Shown here: piece by piece, positions 5,921-7,547 of the stretch
How positions within the stretch are numbered: the stretch's first letter is position 1
How the letters are laid out: each line of letters opens with the position of its first letter
Source: JAJBWD01 sp041670885
GTDB lineage: Bacteria; Bacillota; Clostridia; Clostridiales; Clostridiaceae
Length of the DNA stretch: 7,547 bases
Assembly (NCBI GenBank): GCA_041670885.1
Contig: JBAXYJ010000138.1
Span: forward strand, 1 to 7,547
Reading direction: 5' to 3'
Program-made: the position numbers and the translations under genes
The notes under the pieces: model-generated
Databases searched by the model: none
Told to the model about the DNA's origin: nothing
What the model saw: only the letters and a program-made list of their open reading frames with translations

Positions 5921-7302
5921 AAAAATTTAGGTTTAAGTCTTTGACTATGAGAATATGGACTACATTTACAGCTATTATTCTGATAATAATATGCAGTATA
6001 TCAATTATATATTTGGTTGCTTTTAAAAGGATAAATGAAAATGCTAAGATTCAAGACTTGAAGGTAGCCCATGATTTTTTGCTAAACAGTGACAATTATA
6101 ATCAGGCAAACAGATTTGATGGGCTTAATAATCTTCAGGGGAGCGGTCATTTTATTTTTACCGTAAACAGTAATAATCAGACACTGATTAAAGAAATAAA
6201 CAGCAAGATGGACCCGCCTCCAAACAGCGGGAACAATGTACCTCTTCCTAAGGGAAATGATTTGACTACAAAAACCTGGATGGCCAGCTTTATTAAGTCT
6301 GGAAACACCATAAAAGAGCAGCAGTACAAAAAAACATATAATAATCAGAATTATATTTTTATTATAAGTTCAATGACCAATACAGATTCAAGCAAGTCTT
6401 ATTTAATATCTTATATGCCAAACAGGCAGAATAACGGACTTTTATACACAGTTTTGATTATTGGAGCGGTTTTTATAGCTATTGGTTTTGTAACTGCTAA
6501 GGTGGTAGCGAATTATATTTCAAAACCTCTAAAGAAATTGGAGGATTATACAGTAAGGATTGCACAAAAGGATTGGAAAACTCCTATTGATTTAAAAAAT
6601 GAAGATGAAATAGGCCGTTTGGCAGATTCAATGAATCGAATGCAAAGAGAACTAAAAAGGGCAGACGAAGAGGAAAAAATGTTTCTTCAGAGTATTTCCC
6701 ACGATTTAAAAACGCCGGTTATGGTAATAATGAGCCATGCAGAGGCAATAATAGATGGAATTTTTGTTAAGTCTTCTGAAGAAAACGCGGAAATAATAAG
6801 AGACGAAGCTATAAGACTGAAAAATAAGATTACTCATCTGCTTTACTTAAATACATTGGACTATGTTCTTGATAATAATAATGAGAACATCAATATTAAT
6901 TTACACGACCTGCTTTTACATATTATCAACAGATTAGAGATGGTTAACAGTAAAATAGAGTGGGATTTAGATATTGATCAGGTTAACACTTCTGGGAATA
7001 TGGATAAGATTCAGGTTTCTATTGAAAATATTCTTGATAATGGGCTTAGATATGCAAAGGAAGAGATTCGTGTTTCGATGAAGAAGGAAGATTCCTTTGC
7101 AGTAATAGAAATTTATAATGATGGTGACAATATACCAAAGGAACATATAGATCATATTTTTGATAATTTCTATAAAGACAAAACAGGAAACTTTGGGTTA
7201 GGCCTTGCGATATCAAAGAAAATAATTGATTTTTATAAGGGAGAGATTAAGGCTGTAAACAGAGAAAAGGGAGTAAGCTTTATAATTAAATATCCAATAT
7301 AG
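5917..7302 (+). CDS. Membrane sensor histidine kinase (HAMP, HisKA, HATPase)
   Basis: A 461-residue sensor kinase. A first membrane helix (about 13-36) leads to an outside domain of roughly 138 residues (37-174) that I cannot assign to a known sensor fold. It contains a polar, Asn/Pro-rich stretch near 98-115. A second helix (about 175-198) is followed by HAMP (199-250), the HisKA dimerisation domain with phosphorylated His262 in SISHDLKTP, and the ATPase domain: N-box NILDN (371-375), G1 NDGDNIP (401-407), F-box IFDNFYK (414-420) and G2 FGLGLAI (426-432). All catalytic motifs look intact. The start overlaps the response-regulator stop by ATGA and has only a weak GGTG (5905-5908), so translation is probably coupled. 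The kinase should phosphorylate the neighbouring regulator. The signal is unknown; proximity to the exporter makes a toxic-compound or envelope-stress signal possible, but nothing in the sequence shows this. Confidence 0.95.
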   Translation: MKKFRFKSLTMRIWTTFTAIILIIICSISIIYLVAFKRINENAKIQDLKVAHDFLLNSDNYNQANRFDGLNNLQGSGHFIFTVNSNNQTLIKEINSKMDPPPNSGNNVPLPKGNDLTTKTWMASFIKSGNTIKEQQYKKTYNNQNYIFIISSMTNTDSSKSYLISYMPNRQNNGLLYTVLIIGAVFIAIGFVTAKVVANYISKPLKKLEDYTVRIAQKDWKTPIDLKNEDEIGRLADSMNRMQRELKRADEEEKMFLQSISHDLKTPVMVIMSHAEAIIDGIFVKSSEENAEIIRDEAIRLKNKITHLLYLNTLDYVLDNNNENININLHDLLLHIINRLEMVNSKIEWDLDIDQVNTSGNMDKIQVSIENILDNGLRYAKEEIRVSMKKEDSFAVIEIYNDGDNIPKEHIDHIFDNFYKDKTGNFGLGLAISKKIIDFYKGEIKAVNREKGVSFIIKYPI

Positions 7303-7338
7303 AAGGTGGGAAGGGCATTTTTTTACCTTATTCACCTT
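7303..7338 (+). terminator. Hairpin after the histidine kinase gene, possible terminator
   Basis: It begins right after the kinase stop codon. AAGGTG (7303-7308) pairs with CACCTT (7333-7338). The stem continues through two G-T pairs and, past a bulged A (7330), AAGG with CCTT (7311-7314 with 7326-7329). The loop holds a run of seven T. The 3' flank (TGTTAAG) is only weakly T-rich, so termination may be partial. Confidence 0.5.
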
Positions 7339-7380
7339 TGTTAAGAAATTTATTGAATATAAAATTTAAACGTATAAGAC

Positions 7381-7428
7381 AAGCCCTCTTAGGAGATGAT
7401 ATAGATATTATTTCCAAGGAGGGCTTTT
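7381..7428 (+). terminator. Terminator-like hairpin that also contains the downstream ribosome site
   Basis: AAGCCCTC-TT (7381-7390) pairs with AAGGAGGGCTT (7416-7426) with one bulged G (7418). Weaker pairing continues into 7392-7395 with 7411-7414 and a small A/T hairpin in the loop. Four G-C pairs lie together near the base and TTTT follows (7425-7428), as in an intrinsic terminator. The 3' arm includes AAGGAGG (7416-7422), the Shine-Dalgarno for the ATG at 7429, so the folded RNA would block translation of that gene when transcription reads in from upstream. Confidence 0.6.
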
Positions 7429-7547
7429 ATGCATAGCTTATTTAAACAAGGAATGAATGAAAGAAAACTAAGCAAAATAATCTGTCCCCACTGCCAAAGC
7501 GAAGAGATAGTTAAATATGGTATTTATAAGAAAGAGCAGCGCTATAA
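7429..7547 (+). CDS. Probable transposase N-terminus with zinc-ribbon (3' truncated by the window)
   Basis: An open frame of 39 complete codons begins at ATG 7429, 6 bases after the strong ribosome site AAGGAGG, and leaves the window without a stop. The visible residues contain CPHC (19-22) followed by a KYGIYKKEQRY segment (29-39). This is the start of a zinc-ribbon of the type CPxC...GxxxxxQRYxCxxC found at the N-terminus of IS1/IS1595-like transposases; the second Cys pair would lie just beyond the edge. Family assignment rests on this short motif, and other zinc-ribbon proteins are possible. No terminal inverted repeat can be named because the other end is outside. It probably marks an insertion sequence beginning somewhere between 7303 and 7428. 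Confidence 0.6.
   Translation, partial: MHSLFKQGMNERKLSKIICPHCQSEEIVKYGIYKKEQRY

Noticed and set aside
7338..7365. TTGTTA-N16-TAAAAT as a promoter for the transposase
   Set aside because: The match is weak in very A/T-rich DNA and it would place the whole hairpin in the transcript; not strong enough to list.
1..7547. CRISPR arrays, tRNA or rRNA genes, riboswitches
   Set aside because: No regularly spaced repeats, cloverleaf structures or conserved leader motifs were found by reading; the longest leader (about 160 bases, 4497-4659) holds only the hairpin described.

Overview
This window looks like chromosome from a low-GC Firmicute, most likely a Clostridia-type anaerobe. The evidence is AT-rich DNA with A/T-ending codons, strong AGGAGG-like ribosome sites, two probable TTG starts, and protein families (TM287/288-like ABC pair, YbaK, OmpR-type two-component system) typical of that group. 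Genus cannot be fixed from sequence alone. All identified genes are on the + strand.

Layout. (1) 2-238 is the 3' end of a sugar-phosphate isomerase/epimerase-like gene, closed by a hairpin terminator at 257-288. (2) 292-4496 is a three-gene drug-efflux-type operon. It has a near-consensus promoter, two tandem palindromes lying over the transcription start, a MarR-family regulator (372-884), and two ABC exporter half-transporters (881-2608 and 2610-4496). The first ABC subunit has a degenerate ATPase site (Asp in place of the catalytic Glu, Gln in place of the switch His). The second is canonical but has an LSQGQ signature. Together they should form one asymmetric heterodimeric exporter, probably repressed by the MarR protein until its ligand arrives. 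(3) 4497-4659 is a gap with an imperfect 18-bp hairpin and an A/T-rich promoter-like stretch before a ybaK-type aminoacyl-tRNA deacylase (4660-5139, TTG start). (4) 5140-7302 is a two-component system: an OmpR-type response regulator overlapping by ATGA a membrane histidine kinase. Upstream of it is a pair of 11-bp-spaced TCACAT repeats that may be an autoregulatory site. (5) 7303-7547 holds two hairpins and the first 39 codons of a zinc-finger transposase-like protein that runs off the window. Its Shine-Dalgarno lies inside the second, terminator-like hairpin.

I do not see a clearly new biological system. The core is a well-known architecture: MarR plus heterodimeric ABC exporter, tRNA editing protein, and two-component system. 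The most interesting points are regulatory: the twin operator, the RBS-burying hairpin before the transposase, and the candidate site before the two-component operon.
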